Shown here: in pieces, positions 1 through 5,404 of the stretch | Numbering within the stretch: position 1 is the first letter of the stretch | How the letters are laid out: every line of letters begins with the position of its first letter | Notes under the pieces: generated by a model | Seen by the model: only the letters and a program-made list of their open reading frames with translations | Databases searched by the model: none | Told to the model about the DNA's origin: nothing | NCBI GenBank assembly: GCA_937874755.1 | Contig: CALNBC010000168.1 | Coordinates: 1 to 6,968 of the forward strand | Reading direction: 5' to 3' | Origin: an uncultured Clostridia bacterium | GTDB taxonomy: Bacteria > Bacillota > Clostridia > Christensenellales > CALWSW01 | DNA: 6,968 bases | Program-made: the position numbers and the translations under genes

Positions 1-390
1 CCCGTGATTGGGCAGCGAGTAGTAGTCCATCATCATAGTGGCGATGCTCTCGGGCTTGCTTGTGCAAACGAACACCCGCGCTTGCGTTTGCGTGAGTTCG
101 TGCAACAGTTCGCGCATGCCCTCGTAGGGCTCAGATTTCTTCCAGCCGATGGTGTTGTAGTGCGTGCGAAAGGCTTTTATCAGCGCATCCGACTGCTCTT
201 TGTCGTAGCCCAAAGAGGCGGTAAAGACGGTCAGCGGCGGACCAATAAACCGCCAAGTTTCGTCCAGCGGGAGCGTAACCCCCAGCTGCTTCGCGGCGCG
301 TTCCATACTATAGATAATGCCCGTTCCGGTGTTCACGAGCGTGCCGTCGAAATCTAGCAGCACCGCGCTGTATTTGGTTGTATTCTTCAT
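1..390 (-). CDS. HAD-superfamily phosphatase, phosphoglycolate-phosphatase-like (3' end cut by window edge)
   Basis: This is the N-terminal 130 residues of a HAD-family hydrolase; the rest lies beyond the left edge. Motif I is the DFDGT stretch at residues 13-17, where D13 would be the phosphorylated nucleophile and D15 the general acid. Motif II is the VFVCTSKP stretch at about residues 107-113. A helical cap (about residues 20-90) sits between them, as in the PGP/beta-phosphoglucomutase subgroup. Motifs III and IV are outside the window. The ATG at 388-390 is preceded by AAGAGGT three bases upstream. The protein resembles the HAD encoded just upstream (shared DFDGT, TGxGII, W..(Y/F)IGP and VCT(T/S)KP stretches), so the two look like tandem paralogues. 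The substrate cannot be read from sequence; small phosphorylated metabolites are usual for the family. Confidence 0.9.
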   Translation of the reverse strand, partial: MKNTTKYSAVLLDFDGTLVNTGTGIIYSMERAAKQLGVTLPLDETWRFIGPPLTVFTASLGYDKEQSDALIKAFRTHYNTIGWKKSEPYEGMRELLHELTQTQARVFVCTSKPESIATMMMDYYSLPNHG

Positions 391-404
391 AAGACCTCTT
401 GGAA

Positions 405-434
405 ATTATAAGTATATAAAAATGGGTGAGCCAA
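405..434 (-). promoter_or_regulatory. Possible promoter for the left-edge HAD gene
   Basis: On the minus strand TTGGCT (429-434) lies 18 bases upstream of a perfect TATAAT (405-410). The expected start point, near 398, falls inside the ribosome binding site of the downstream gene. A transcript from here would be almost leaderless, so this may be a chance match in an AT-rich gap. Confidence 0.3.
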
Positions 435-448
435 ATGCGGCATTCCGG

Positions 449-470
449 GGCGCGGCCATTTTGCCGCACC
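449..470 (-). other. GC-rich hairpin between the two HAD genes
   Basis: An 8-bp stem (449-456 with 463-470, one G.T wobble read on the minus strand) closes a 6-base loop shortly after the stop of the complete HAD gene. No T run follows directly, so it is not a standard intrinsic terminator. It could be a processing or attenuation hairpin, or part of a dispersed repeat. Confidence 0.4.
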
Positions 471-487
471 GGCGAAGGCCCCATACG

Positions 488-1129
488 TCATTCTCCCATC
501 AATATCGAGCGCAACTCCGCAACGTCGCGGGCGACGAAATCCGCGCCGCAGCTCGTCATCTCTTCCTCGGAGCCGTAGCCGTAAGTAACGCCGACAGCTT
601 CGGCACCGTACTTCTTTCCCGAATAAACGTCGCTGTCCCTGTCGCCTATCATGACGGACTCTTTGGGGTTCAGCCCGTAGGTTTTGATGGCAAACTCCAC
701 GACTTGGTCCTTGGTTGTGCGCCCGGTTATCATGGCGACTACTCCATCGAACTCCAGCTTCAGGTATTCTATGCAAAGCAGCGTAAGTTCCTCGGGCTTG
801 GTGGTGCACACGTAAACCTTCGCGCCCTTTTCGCGAAGATCGGCGATTAGCTCGCCCATACCGGGGTAGAGCGGACCTTCGTATACCCCGTGCTCTTTGT
901 AATACTTGGCGTAAAGCCCCATGAATTCATCCCGCCCGGTTTCGTCCATACCGAGTATGGCGGTGGTGAATCTGTAAACAGTGGGACCTATGTAACTCCG
1001 CCAGTCCTCCCAAGGTTTTCCGTCGGTATAGCCCATCTGCTCGCAGGCGTATTTGACTCCGTTTATTATTCCGTCGCCCGTGCGGGCGATGGTACCGTCA
1101 AAATCCAGCATTACGTTTTTATAGCGCAT
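488..1129 (-). CDS. HAD-superfamily phosphatase, phosphoglycolate-phosphatase-like
   Basis: A complete 213-residue cytosolic HAD hydrolase, a normal length for the PGP-like subgroup. All four motifs are visible. Motif I is LDFDGT at 8-13, with D9 as nucleophile and D11 as acid/base. Motif II is VCTTKP at 107-112, with T109. Motif III is K140 in TTKDQV. Motif IV is GDRDSD at 162-167, with D163 and D167 as likely Mg2+ ligands. The helical cap between about residues 15 and 88 fits a C1-type cap. The ATG at 1127-1129 has GGAG seven bases upstream. The gene lies 36 bp downstream of the decarboxylase-family gene on the same strand, with no terminator in the gap, so co-transcription is likely. The substrate is unknown; phosphoglycolate, pyrophosphate or a sugar phosphate would all be plausible for the family. 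Confidence 0.95.
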   Translation of the reverse strand: MRYKNVMLDFDGTIARTGDGIINGVKYACEQMGYTDGKPWEDWRSYIGPTVYRFTTAILGMDETGRDEFMGLYAKYYKEHGVYEGPLYPGMGELIADLREKGAKVYVCTTKPEELTLLCIEYLKLEFDGVVAMITGRTTKDQVVEFAIKTYGLNPKESVMIGDRDSDVYSGKKYGAEAVGVTYGYGSEEEMTSCGADFVARDVAELRSILMGE

Positions 1130-1165
1130 CTTTTTTCTCCAATGCTATTATTCCCGGAAGTCCGG

Positions 1166-2539
1166 TCAATCAATTATAACCCTAACGCAGCCCGAGGTCA
1201 CGCCAAAAAGCGCGCCGCCGCCTGATTGCGCGTCTATCACGAAATCGAGGCAGGCCTCATCTATAATCTCTCCGGGCGCGGCAGCTGCACAGCCCGGCGG
1301 GTACACGCCAAAACTCTGGGCGCAAATACGCCCTGCCGCCTCCGCGAGGGGTACGGCTTCCGTTTGCGAGAAAGCCGCTTCCCGTGGTAGCATTACCGCC
1401 TTTGGCAGGTGGTCGAGTCTGGGTTCGCGACAGTCCTTAGGCGTTCTTTGGGGAAGGGAGGTTAAGGCAGATACCAGATTATCATACCATCCGTCAGGGT
1501 CGATGGGCGAGGTGATGGCAACTAGGTTCGCGGCGTCCGCCATCTCGACGAACACGCCATGCTTTTGAAGGTGCACGTCCGCCTCATAGCCCGTTATTCC
1601 GCGGCCGCATACGGAAATGACCAGCCTTGTCGCATCCGTATCGCAGACGCCTAGACAGTCCTTAGGATAGGGGTCTAGCCCCGCGATAGCCGAAATATGC
1701 TTCCTAACCGAATCGAGCCTAGCGACGTGCGCCGCGTAGTCCCACTCCTTCGCGGTGCGCCATGCGGAATCGAGGGCGGCGAGCAACACAAAGGAGGGGC
1801 TGGTCGTATGCACAGTAAACAGCGCGTCCTTTAATCTGCCTGCCTCCTCGGCGTTGTTTCCGAACAGATACGCACCTTGGTTGGGGCAGGGGAGCGTCTT
1901 GTGGGCGCTGGTGACCCACATATCCGCCAATGCGCCGGGGGATTCAGGCAGTGCGGCGGATAGGGCAAAATGCGCTCCGTGGGCGCCGTCCACCAGCAGC
2001 AGCGCGCCATGCGCCCTGCAAGCGCAGGAAATCGCGCAAAGGTCTGCGCAGCGTCCCAAATAGTCCGGCGAAGTAATCAACACTGCCTTAATGGTCGGCT
2101 CATCCTTGAAGGCGGCTTCGACGGTCGCGGCGGAAATCTGACCGTTTTTGCCCTTCGAGTAATCGGGCAGCAACCAAATCGGTCTGTGCCCGCCCAAAAA
2201 GAGCGCGGAAACTGCGCTTCTGTGGGCGTTCCTGCCTATTGCGACGACGCTGCCTTGCGGCAACGTCAACAACATCGCTATGACTCCTAAGGTGGAGCCT
2301 CCCGTACAAAACAGCGCTGTATTTGCGCCGTATGCCTCCGCAAGCTCTTCCTGCGCCTCGACCAGCGCGCCCGAAGGTGTGAGCAAATTGTCCGTACAAG
2401 AAAGCTCGGTAATGTCCCAGGGGTTCAGGAAGCCCTTGTGACCAGGCATGTGGAAGCGCGAGGGTTGAGAGGATGCGTAAGCCTCAAGCATCCTCGACAC
2501 GGGATTCTGCGCGGTTTTGACAGAAGTATGCTTTAGCAA
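1166..2539 (-). CDS. Orn/Lys/Arg decarboxylase-family PLP enzyme
   Basis: A 457-residue fold-type I PLP enzyme of the short Firmicute Orn/Lys/Arg decarboxylase type (B. subtilis SpeA/YaaO-like). The family signature FHMPGHKG is at 29-36 and the cofactor-facing NAHRS at 104-108. LLVDGAHGAH at 181-190 carries D184, which should bind the PLP pyridine nitrogen. SAHKTLP at 211-217 carries K214, the Schiff-base lysine. A C-terminal domain includes YPPGCAAAAPGE at 413-424, which matches the conserved YPPG...PGE stretch of this family. The start is TTG at 2537-2539, set by AAGGAG five bases upstream; no ATG fits. Lysine, arginine or ornithine decarboxylation is the family reaction and the preferred amino acid cannot be told from motifs. 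It leads a leftward unit with one or two HAD phosphatases and is divergent from the membrane protein gene. Confidence 0.93.
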   Translation of the reverse strand: MLKHTSVKTAQNPVSRMLEAYASSQPSRFHMPGHKGFLNPWDITELSCTDNLLTPSGALVEAQEELAEAYGANTALFCTGGSTLGVIAMLLTLPQGSVVAIGRNAHRSAVSALFLGGHRPIWLLPDYSKGKNGQISAATVEAAFKDEPTIKAVLITSPDYLGRCADLCAISCACRAHGALLLVDGAHGAHFALSAALPESPGALADMWVTSAHKTLPCPNQGAYLFGNNAEEAGRLKDALFTVHTTSPSFVLLAALDSAWRTAKEWDYAAHVARLDSVRKHISAIAGLDPYPKDCLGVCDTDATRLVISVCGRGITGYEADVHLQKHGVFVEMADAANLVAITSPIDPDGWYDNLVSALTSLPQRTPKDCREPRLDHLPKAVMLPREAAFSQTEAVPLAEAAGRICAQSFGVYPPGCAAAAPGEIIDEACLDFVIDAQSGGGALFGVTSGCVRVIID

Positions 2540-2544
2540 TGTCT

Positions 2545-2550
2545 CTCCTT
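2545..2550 (-). promoter_or_regulatory. Ribosome binding site fixing a TTG start
   Basis: AAGGAG on the minus strand lies five bases upstream of TTG 2537-2539. It is the only well-placed site and supports TTG initiation of the decarboxylase-family gene. Confidence 0.8.
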
Positions 2551-2560
2551 ATGCAAAGGG

Positions 2561-2577
2561 TTGGGCGGTGCGCCCAA
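2561..2577. repeat. Perfect 7-bp inverted repeat, candidate operator or leader hairpin
   Basis: TTGGGCG, GTG, CGCCCAA: both arms match perfectly around a 3-base centre. The repeat covers the -35-like element of the rightward promoter. It also lies at the expected 5' end of the leftward decarboxylase transcript, where it would form a stem. Its placement between divergent genes suggests a regulator site, but no regulator is encoded nearby. Confidence 0.5.
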
Positions 2578-2589
2578 ATGGTGTATAAT
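2561..2589 (+). promoter_or_regulatory. Promoter for the rightward membrane protein gene
   Basis: A perfect TATAAT (2584-2589) follows a weak TTGGGC (2561-2566) with the ideal 17-base spacer. Transcription would start near 2596, about 30 bases before the ribosome binding site. The weak -35, sitting inside the inverted repeat, suggests dependence on an activator or control by a repressor. Confidence 0.5.
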
Positions 2590-2609
2590 ATTAACAATAG
2601 CCTTAACAA
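2582..2609 (-). promoter_or_regulatory. Possible promoter for the decarboxylase/HAD unit
   Basis: On the minus strand TTGTTA (2604-2609) precedes TATACA (2582-2587) by 16 bases; each hexamer matches consensus at four positions. The -10 shares bases with the TATAAT of the opposing promoter, so the two could not be occupied together. Confidence 0.4.
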
Positions 2610-2611
2610 TA
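2591..2611. repeat. Direct repeat TTAACAATA, two copies with a 12-bp period
   Basis: Identical 9-mers at 2591-2599 and 2603-2611 cover the -35 region of the leftward promoter and the start region of the rightward one. A tandem operator is possible. The AT-rich composition makes chance recurrence more likely than in the rest of the window. Confidence 0.45.
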
Positions 2612-2623
2612 TTTATTATCCGC

Positions 2624-2628
2624 GGAGG
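2624..2628 (+). promoter_or_regulatory. Ribosome binding site overlapping a candidate GTG start
   Basis: GGAGG is the only strong site upstream of the membrane protein gene, and its last G is the first base of the GTG at 2628-2630. It is therefore badly placed for that GTG. It is 8 bases from an in-frame CTG at 2637-2639, and an upstream in-frame stop (2604-2606) limits the choices. Confidence 0.5.
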
Positions 2629-3377
2629 TGCAAACGCTGGCGTCGCATTACCATGAAGACCTGTTGCTCTTTTGCGTAGAGAGCGCCGCAGGCGGCCACG
2701 TGGCATACTTTGCCGAACTCGAGACGCTCAGGGACGATGTACCCGAGCTCCATCGCTTTTCCTGCTCGGCAAAGGTGCTGGATTCGCTCATACTGGGCGG
2801 TCTGTATTCCGTGCGCTCATCCGGCAGGCGCATAGCCTCCATAACCCTTTTGGGCGAATACGATATCGACGAGGGCTATTTCGCCCTCTTGATGGAGCTT
2901 AAATCCATTCGGTACCGCAGGGGTGAGAAACTCAACGAATTTGACCCGTCGGAATACTACAGCTTCATCGAACTGCGCTCGCTGATAGAATACAAAGAGC
3001 CTTGGGGTTACAAGGCGGTGAACCTGCTGATACGCGCCGCGCTCTACTTCCCGGCGCTCGTTTTGCCGCCCGTATTGTATGTTGTGCTGCTTTCCACGCT
3101 GCTGCGCTCGAATGCCTCCCCAGGCGCGCCATTCCTGCTTATACTATCGCTTCCGTCGATGGTTTTCGCCATGGCGGCTTGCTATCAGCTCAGCCAGACG
3201 CTACTTTTGAAGATGGAGCGCACGCGTTACGGCATGCTCCGCGCATACACGCTGCGTCACGGCGGTATGCGGCTGGCGCTAAACATGTCCTCCGCGGGAA
3301 AAAAGAAGTTTCTCGCTTTGGGAGCGGTCTCCGCAGCTTTGCTGTTACTTGGGATAGCGCTGTTGTTTTTGCTATAG
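2628..3377 (+). CDS. Uncharacterised membrane protein with three predicted helices
   Basis: I do not recognise the family. The 249-residue reading (from GTG) has a soluble N-terminal part of about 125 residues rich in acidic and aromatic residues. Hydrophobic segments follow at about 131-158, 168-193 and 227-249, the last running to the C-terminus. Basic stretches at 195-210 and 224-227 flank the helices and suggest a cytoplasmic loop between helices two and three. No catalytic motif, cysteine pair or signal peptide is evident. The start is uncertain: GTG at 2628 overlaps the ribosome binding site, whereas CTG at 2637 is ideally spaced and would shorten the protein by three residues. The ATG at 2652 is out of frame and gives only a short peptide. 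It is divergent from the decarboxylase gene and 161 bp upstream of the DUF3267 gene. Confidence 0.8.
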   Translation: MQTLASHYHEDLLLFCVESAAGGHVAYFAELETLRDDVPELHRFSCSAKVLDSLILGGLYSVRSSGRRIASITLLGEYDIDEGYFALLMELKSIRYRRGEKLNEFDPSEYYSFIELRSLIEYKEPWGYKAVNLLIRAALYFPALVLPPVLYVVLLSTLLRSNASPGAPFLLILSLPSMVFAMAACYQLSQTLLLKMERTRYGMLRAYTLRHGGMRLALNMSSAGKKKFLALGAVSAALLLLGIALLFLL

Positions 3378-3392
3378 AAGAACCCAAGGTGC

Positions 3393-3444
3393 GCCGCATT
3401 TTCCCTTATTGTAATTACTGGGGCTTAAAAAGGCAAGATGCGGC
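3393..3444 (+). other. Long-loop inverted repeat in an intergenic gap
   Basis: A 10-bp stem (3393-3402 with 3435-3444, one G.T wobble) encloses 32 bases, just after the membrane protein stop. No T run follows, so it is not a recognisable terminator. It may slow transcription or be a repeat remnant. Confidence 0.3.
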
Positions 3445-3477
3445 AGAAAGAGCAATTCGAGCGGTATCAGGTAAGAA

Positions 3478-3495
3478 TAATCGGATTATAATCGG
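3478..3495 (+). promoter_or_regulatory. Possible -10 element and operator upstream of the DUF3267 gene
   Basis: TAATCGG occurs at 3478-3484 and 3489-3495, 11 bp apart, about one helical turn. Between and across them is a perfect 10-bp palindrome, GATTATAATC (3484-3493), that contains TATAAT (3487-3492). No good -35 sits 16-18 bases upstream, so the element may need an activator or may be only a binding site. Confidence 0.35.
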
Positions 3496-3527
3496 GCAAT
3501 CAGTGCGTTTTTGCTTGTGAAGTGAAT

Positions 3528-3531
3528 GAGG
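3528..3531 (+). promoter_or_regulatory. Ribosome binding site deciding the ATG start of the DUF3267 gene
   Basis: GAGG lies seven bases upstream of ATG 3539-3541 but only one base before the in-frame TTG at 3533. This favours the ATG. Confidence 0.65.
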
Positions 3532-3538
3532 TTTGTAC

Positions 3539-4150
3539 ATGAAGTTGGTATACAAGGGCAGTTTTAAAAGTGAAGAACAACTGCCCAAGGGAGAGCTCCC
3601 CGAAGGCGCGGTAAAATTTGTCGAGCCGCAATCGCCCGAGGAGTTGACTAAAGCCGCCCTGCACTTCGCGGTTCCAGCGATGTTGCTGATAGCCCTGGTG
3701 ACAGTGCTTAGCGCAATTTTTAGCGGCGGAATTAAGCTAAACATACTCAGCCCTTATTTTTATTTCGGTGCGCTTTTGTTTATCGCCGCGTTGCTTCCCC
3801 ACGAACTGCTGCATGCGATTTGCTTCGGCAAGGGCCATGTTGTGGAACTGTATATTTCGCCAAAAAACGCGATGCTGTTCGTCACCTGCATCCAGCCGAT
3901 AAGCAAGAGGCGGTTTATATTCATGAGCCTGCTTCCGAACGTGGTGCTAGGCTGGCTGCCCTTGCTAATTTGGGCGATTCTGCCCTACGGCGAAGTATAC
4001 AGCAATCTGCTGTTCTCATTTTCTGTGATGGCGATACTCGGCGGGGTGGGCGATTACCTGAACGTATACAACGCCCTTCGCCAGATGCCCAAAGGCAGCA
4101 TGCAACAGCTGCACGGCTTCCAGTCGTATTGGTTCATGCCTGAAAAGTAG
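3539..4150 (+). CDS. DUF3267-type putative zinc metalloprotease, membrane protein
   Basis: A 203-residue integral membrane protein. HELLH at 88-92 is a zincin HExxH motif, followed by AICFGKGH, as in the DUF3267 family of putative membrane zinc peptidases. E89 would be the catalytic base and H88 and H92 zinc ligands; D172 in GGVGDYLNVYNAL is a candidate third ligand. Hydrophobic segments lie near 42-62, 72-95 (carrying the active site), 125-149 and 154-175, so cleavage would occur in or at the membrane. The substrate is unknown. ATG 3539 is preferred over TTG 3533 because of ribosome-binding-site spacing. The gene lies downstream of another membrane protein in the same direction and converges on the phage-like cassette. 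No plus-strand terminator is strong here, although the convergent hairpin at 4196-4220 could act weakly in this direction. Confidence 0.86.
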   Translation: MKLVYKGSFKSEEQLPKGELPEGAVKFVEPQSPEELTKAALHFAVPAMLLIALVTVLSAIFSGGIKLNILSPYFYFGALLFIAALLPHELLHAICFGKGHVVELYISPKNAMLFVTCIQPISKRRFIFMSLLPNVVLGWLPLLIWAILPYGEVYSNLLFSFSVMAILGGVGDYLNVYNALRQMPKGSMQQLHGFQSYWFMPEK

Positions 4151-4189
4151 ACCATGCGAGCGAGCGCGTTCGCCTTAAGAAAGCGGCGC

Positions 4190-4220
4190 AAAAAAGGGGA
4201 CGGATTGGATTTCCGCCCCC
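4190..4220 (-). terminator. Intrinsic terminator of the tail/endolysin/holin cassette
   Basis: Read on the minus strand, a 9-bp GC-rich stem (4212-4220 with 4196-4204, one G.U wobble) with a 7-base loop is followed directly by six U (4190-4195). It starts six bases after the holin stop codon. Read on the plus strand the stem has an A.C mismatch and only a poor T run. Confidence 0.88.
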
Positions 4221-4225
4221 TTGTG

Positions 4226-4636
4226 CTATTCGTCCGTAGGTTTGTCGGAAGGGGAGTCCTGCGTTTCGTCGGCAGGCAATGCCTGCTCTTTGTTTATCGG
4301 CAAGTCCTTCGCGCTGCCTTTTTGGTCAGTTATGCAGGCGTTCAGATCTTTCGGTTTGTAAAATGTGTTTAGCTTGCACGCCGAGTCGTAAGCGCCGTTG
4401 CTGGCGAGGCTGACGACGACGGCGTTTATCGCGCACAGGGCGAGGGAAGACCAGTCTAGCTGCCCTGTGAACAGGCGGGAGAGCACGAGTATCGCGAAGG
4501 CGACGAGGTAAGAGAAAACCCTTGTAGGCAGCTTCTTGATGAAGCCCGTGCCCTTGAAGAGCTGGGTCACCAACGTGGTTGCCATAAGCGCGCCGGCATA
4601 GGTTCCCAACGTGCCCCAAGTAAAGAATTCGTTCAT
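4226..4636 (-). CDS. Holin-like small membrane protein of phage origin
   Basis: A 136-residue protein with three hydrophobic segments at about 9-27, 38-56 and 62-84. It then has a 50-residue hydrophilic tail rich in D, E, K and P ending in DSPSDKPTDE. Size, topology and position directly after a peptidoglycan hydrolase fit a phage holin, whose role is to make membrane lesions that let the endolysin reach the wall. The ASNGAYD stretch after the third helix is, from memory, common in Clostridia prophage proteins next to endolysins; I cannot name the family. The start is ATG 4634-4636, with AAGGAGGT six bases upstream. A longer in-frame extension to 4705 would overlap the endolysin and lacks a ribosome binding site. 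The tail is unusually long for a holin and may regulate timing or mediate contacts. Confidence 0.75.
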   Translation of the reverse strand: MNEFFTWGTLGTYAGALMATTLVTQLFKGTGFIKKLPTRVFSYLVAFAILVLSRLFTGQLDWSSLALCAINAVVVSLASNGAYDSACKLNTFYKPKDLNACITDQKGSAKDLPINKEQALPADETQDSPSDKPTDE

Positions 4637-4642
4637 GGGCGT

Positions 4643-4650
4643 ACCTCCTT
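4643..4650 (-). promoter_or_regulatory. Consensus ribosome binding site touching the endolysin stop codon
   Basis: AAGGAGGT begins on the last base of the endolysin TGA (4650-4652) and lies six bases before the holin ATG. Ribosomes ending on the endolysin would cover this site, so the two genes are probably translationally coupled. Confidence 0.8.
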
Positions 4651-5354
4651 CATGCCCAGTCAAAAAGCCCGAGCTTTTCGTTGGTTGCCCTTCCGTATTT
4701 GCCATCAGCCTTCAGACCGTTGTCCCTTTGAAACGCAATTACGGCGGCTTCTGTAAGTTTGCCGTATACACCGTCCGGCACACCTGCCGAATAGCCGATG
4801 CCGTTAAGCTCGCGCTGAAGCTCCTCGATGGCGGCTGAACGATGCCCTATTGTAAAGACCGTGGGTACGCCGCCATACCCCGGGGTGTTTGTGCCGGATG
4901 TCCAGCCGTTCCAGCCCCAGAGAGCGCGATGGGTTCGGGTGTCGATATGGATGTGCTTTGCCTTGTTAAGCTCTCCGGATTTGGCGAGATAAAGCCCAAT
5001 GCCGCCCACCTCGGGCAACGCCTCAACGTACTGCGCAAGCCTATACGCGGCAACGCCGGGAACGTACACGTCCGTCGCCCTGCCGTAGCGATGCTGGCTG
5101 GTTCGGCTTCCTTGCCAGTTGGCAGAATCGCGGTAGCAGGAAGAAGGGTGCGGGTAGTAGTCCTTTGATTCCGCGCCGTACGCGTTGCGCAATAGGGGTC
5201 TTTCGCCAAACTGCGCGTAGATTTTTTCCCATATTTCCGCAAGCTTAGTATCCAGTTTTATTTCTTTGTGATTTTTATAGCCCCAGAAATCGCCCACTGT
5301 AAAATTTTTGGTGAGCTTTTCTGCCTTCTGGGAAGCAGTATATATTTTTACCAA
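4650..5354 (-). CDS. Phage-type endolysin: M15-like peptidase with C-terminal peptidoglycan-binding domain
   Basis: A 234-residue two-domain wall hydrolase. The N-terminal catalytic part (about 1-150) carries SQHRYGRATD at 86-95, matching the SxHxxGxAxD pattern of M15-family zinc peptidases with H88 and D95 as ligands. HIHID at 134-138 supplies the HxH part, with H136 as likely third ligand. These enzymes cut peptide bonds in peptidoglycan stems or cross-links. The C-terminal part (about 167-230) is a PG_binding_1 repeat: ELQRELNGIGY, then DGVYGKLTEAAVIAFQ, then DGKYGRATNEKLG. There is no signal peptide, so export would rely on the holin. The start is TTG 5352-5354, with GAGGAGGT eight bases upstream. 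It lies between a tail-fibre-like gene and the holin, the order of a phage tail-lysis region. All expected metal ligands are present, so it is probably active. Confidence 0.88.
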   Translation of the reverse strand: MVKIYTASQKAEKLTKNFTVGDFWGYKNHKEIKLDTKLAEIWEKIYAQFGERPLLRNAYGAESKDYYPHPSSCYRDSANWQGSRTSQHRYGRATDVYVPGVAAYRLAQYVEALPEVGGIGLYLAKSGELNKAKHIHIDTRTHRALWGWNGWTSGTNTPGYGGVPTVFTIGHRSAAIEELQRELNGIGYSAGVPDGVYGKLTEAAVIAFQRDNGLKADGKYGRATNEKLGLFDWA

Positions 5355-5362
5355 TATGGTTT

Positions 5363-5370
5363 ACCTCCTC
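5363..5370 (-). promoter_or_regulatory. Ribosome binding site fixing the TTG start of the endolysin
   Basis: GAGGAGGT on the minus strand lies eight bases before TTG 5352-5354, and the preceding in-frame codon is ATA. No ATG or GTG competes nearby. Confidence 0.75.
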
Positions 5371-5404
5371 GTTTCAAATTGCCGCCGCTTACGTATACTT
5401 ATGC

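Noticed and set aside
317..850. Long plus-strand open frame opposite the HAD gene
   Set aside because: It is a shadow of the minus-strand HAD gene, which shows all four catalytic motifs.
4637..4705. Longer N-terminus for the holin-like protein
   Set aside because: The extension lies inside the endolysin coding end and has no ribosome binding site, whereas ATG 4634-4636 has a consensus one.
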